From Phoronis australis (taxonomy: Eukaryota > Phoronida > Phoronidae): 64,000 nucleotides of DNA. A program made the translations under genes and the position numbers. Positions 62,190 through 64,000 of the stretch are shown here, one piece after another (within the stretch, counting starts at the first letter, position 1; each line of letters begins with the position of its first letter). Below the pieces are notes generated by a model. That model searched no databases. It was not told where the DNA came from and saw only the letters and a list, made by a program, of their open reading frames with translations. The stretch is taken from contig NMRA01000507.1 of NCBI GenBank assembly GCA_002633005.1, positions 186,001 through 250,000 of the forward strand, given 5' to 3'.

Positions 62190-64000
62190 GGGGAAATTTA
62201 ACCAGTCAGGGGTTATTTTGACAGGTGACTTTAATTGAAGGGCAGATACACTCAGAGACTACATCCCAGATGACGATATCATGCATATCAGTGTCCTTGT
62301 CAAGAGCGACTGTTGTTATGTTCAAAATAATTTTGAAAAACCAAGAAACAACCAATATGCGAAATCTAGTTACTTCTGCAAAGAACTTGCCAAATTTTGC
62401 GCAGTATATGGTACGCACATAGTTAACGGTAGATACCCCTCAGACAGAGAAGGAAACTATTCGTTCGTCTCCACGCGAGGATGCACCACTATTGATTATG
62501 TTATTGCCGAGGAATCTATGTTCGAATATATTAATGATTTTGAAGTATTAAACTACGACCATTTCCCTATCATGTGTACTCTACGTTATCTAGAACATAC
62601 GGAAGCTGATACAGACGGATCGAACACTAGTGTCAGAACGACCCCATTGCACCGACTCAAGTGGCAGCCACACAAATCTTCAAGTTTTAAGGATAGACTG
62701 GGCAGCGTTGACACCACCTAGAAATTATCCCAAATATCTTTAGCCATCGATATGGATATTAACAAAGCAGTTCAATTAATAAATGAATTATTCCATGCTT
62801 GCGGCGCTGACATGAAAATAAGCAATAAACCAGCAGTGAACAGGCAGCAGCCATGGTGGTTCGACAACGTTTGCGAGCAAAAGAAAATAGAAAAACATAA
62901 TTTATTGAAACTTTTCAGATCCACAAAGTGTGTGGATACACTACGTAATTATATTGATACGAAAAGTCAATTTAAGGAAACCTGTCGTGAAAAAATGAAG
63001 AATAAAAACGAACAAATGGAAAAGAACTTATGTGATTCAGTGAGAGATCCAAGAATATTCTGGGCAAACGTGAAGTCAATCATAAATCCGAACAATATTC
63101 AACAAGCGGATATTTCGTCGAACGAATGGTATAACTATTTTGAAAAACTCTTGAACACTGAGCCTGTACGGGAAAACAGGGAATTCCTTAATAATTTGTT
63201 GGACGAAATGCGAGAGCACGACGAAAGCTGCAATGACTGTGCCAACACACCTGGTGATGAAATCCTGGTACAACTTAATAAAGAAATTGACATGTCCGAA
63301 ATCAATCAGGAAATAAATAAACTTAAAAACAACAAATCCCCTGGAGAAGATGGTATTCCAAACGAACTCCTCAAAGCACTGACTGGTGACATCCTTGAAG
63401 TATTATGCAAACTATTCAACAAGGTACTGGCGACAAGAAAATTCCCGGAGAACTGGAGAAAGAGTATAATCGTTCCAATCTACAAGAAAGGAGACAAAAA
63501 TAACCCAAATAATTACAAGGGAATTTCTTTACTTGATAGCATAAGCAAGCTGTTTACATCAATATTAAACAGAAGGCTGATTGAGTGGCCGTATGCAATG
63601 CAACGTATCTCTGAGGAACAAGCCGGACTTAGGGCAGGTTATTCGACCGTGGATAAAAATTTTGTTCTACAAGGTTTGGCCCACAGGAATTTATCAAAAA
63701 GAGGTGGAAAAATGTACTGTGCATTTGTGGACTTTAGCAAGGCGTTTGACAGTCTGGAAACTACACGTCTATTTTATTGTTTGTTAAAAAATAATCTCCA
63801 CGGGAAAATGTTCAATCTCCTGAGGAATATTTATGCTGAAGTGAAATCTTGCGTGAGAATACAGAGTCAAATCACACTCTATTTTGATTGTACGAGAGGT
63901 GTGAAACAAGGGTGTATACTGAGTCCTTGGTTATTCTCTGTTTTTGTAAGCGGACTGGTGCCAGAGGTCAAAGAAAATGGAGGACGAGGTATCAAGTGTG
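62190..64000 (+). CDS. LINE ORF2: endonuclease end and reverse transcriptase, open to window edge
   Basis: Around 62210 GVILTGDFN is the G-D-F-N motif of an AP-type endonuclease, followed at once by a stop. From 62281 the frame has TTIDYVIAEESMFEYI and LNYDHFPIM (endonuclease end; the usual S of S-D-H is Y). A TAG at 62719-62721 interrupts the frame. From 62722 to the last base the same frame is open for 1278 nt: IFWANVKSII, NNKSPGEDGIPNELL, NWRKSIIVPIYKKGD, EQAGLRAGYSTVD, YCAFVDFSKAFDSL (motif A), GVKQGCILSPWLFSVFVSGL (motif B). The Y-x-D-D box would lie beyond 64000. The absence of frameshifts in 1.3 kb points to a young copy with two point nonsense changes. Clade uncertain, resembling 53290-55260. 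Confidence 0.82.

Overview
This is eukaryotic, intron-rich, transposon-rich DNA, most likely from a marine invertebrate and probably an invertebrate deuterostome (acorn worm, lancelet or echinoderm). The grounds are a multi-exon gene with consensus GT-AG splice sites spread over 38 kb, CTHRC1-like and PAN/Apple domains, and the mix of mobile elements (L1/Tx1-like and CR1/Jockey-like LINEs, Gypsy LTR, THAP/P-like, Harbinger-like, several MITE families). Species cannot be named from sequence alone. The window contains three N's, at least one of which (position 685) looks like an assembly join.

The main gene lies on the + strand from 12421 to 50854. I could join 11 exons by hand. All 10 introns obey GT-AG, all phases fit, and the joined reading frame is 1827 nt (608 codons plus stop) with no interruption. 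The predicted secreted protein has a signal peptide, one PAN/Apple-like domain, a short cysteine-rich linker, and three tandem copies of the C-terminal globular domain of the CTHRC1 (collagen triple helix repeat containing 1) family, with no collagen Gly-X-Y repeats. Each CTHRC1-like module is encoded by three exons with the same phases (1-0, 0-1, 1-1), so the array looks like tandem duplication of a phase-symmetric three-exon cassette. The middle module has lost the Cys-x-Arg-Trp signature. I consider this gene the most interesting object here.

Layout. 1-12300: upstream flank made of LINE fragments (123-684, 2240-3060 minus, 3500-4592) and dispersed repeats, one carrying a 219-bp MITE whose empty site exists at about 44858. 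12320-12807: TATA-like promoter and exon 1. Intron 1 holds a 1.1-kb fold-back element (13813-14928). Intron 2 holds a MITE, a decayed L1/Tx1-like LINE, and a large palindrome (17653-21374) with tail-to-tail tRNA-like modules at its centre, broken by a 2.7-kb THAP-encoding P-like transposon (18452-21143). Intron 5 holds a decayed Gypsy element and a decayed Jockey/CR1-like LINE. Intron 7 holds a minus-strand THAP exon and an unidentified minus-strand exon (34147-35055), and a 4.3-kb inverted-repeat element (36828-41095) with collinear remains of a minus-strand ORF. Intron 9 holds dispersed repeats and a short CAGGG-ended MITE. After the gene end (50854) come a THAP pseudogene, a possible P2X7-like ORF remnant, a decayed LINE (53290-55260), a TTAA-flanked MITE, a clean solo LTR with GTTTG target duplications (58040-58734), a LINE ORF1 remnant next to a Harbinger-type transposase N-terminus, a 5'-truncated CR1/Jockey-like LINE (minus) with a trinucleotide tail, and a LINE ORF2 whose reverse-transcriptase frame is open to the right edge of the window.

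No rRNA, CRISPR array or credible functional tRNA gene was seen. Domain assignments were made by eye from recognised motifs; no database search was run.
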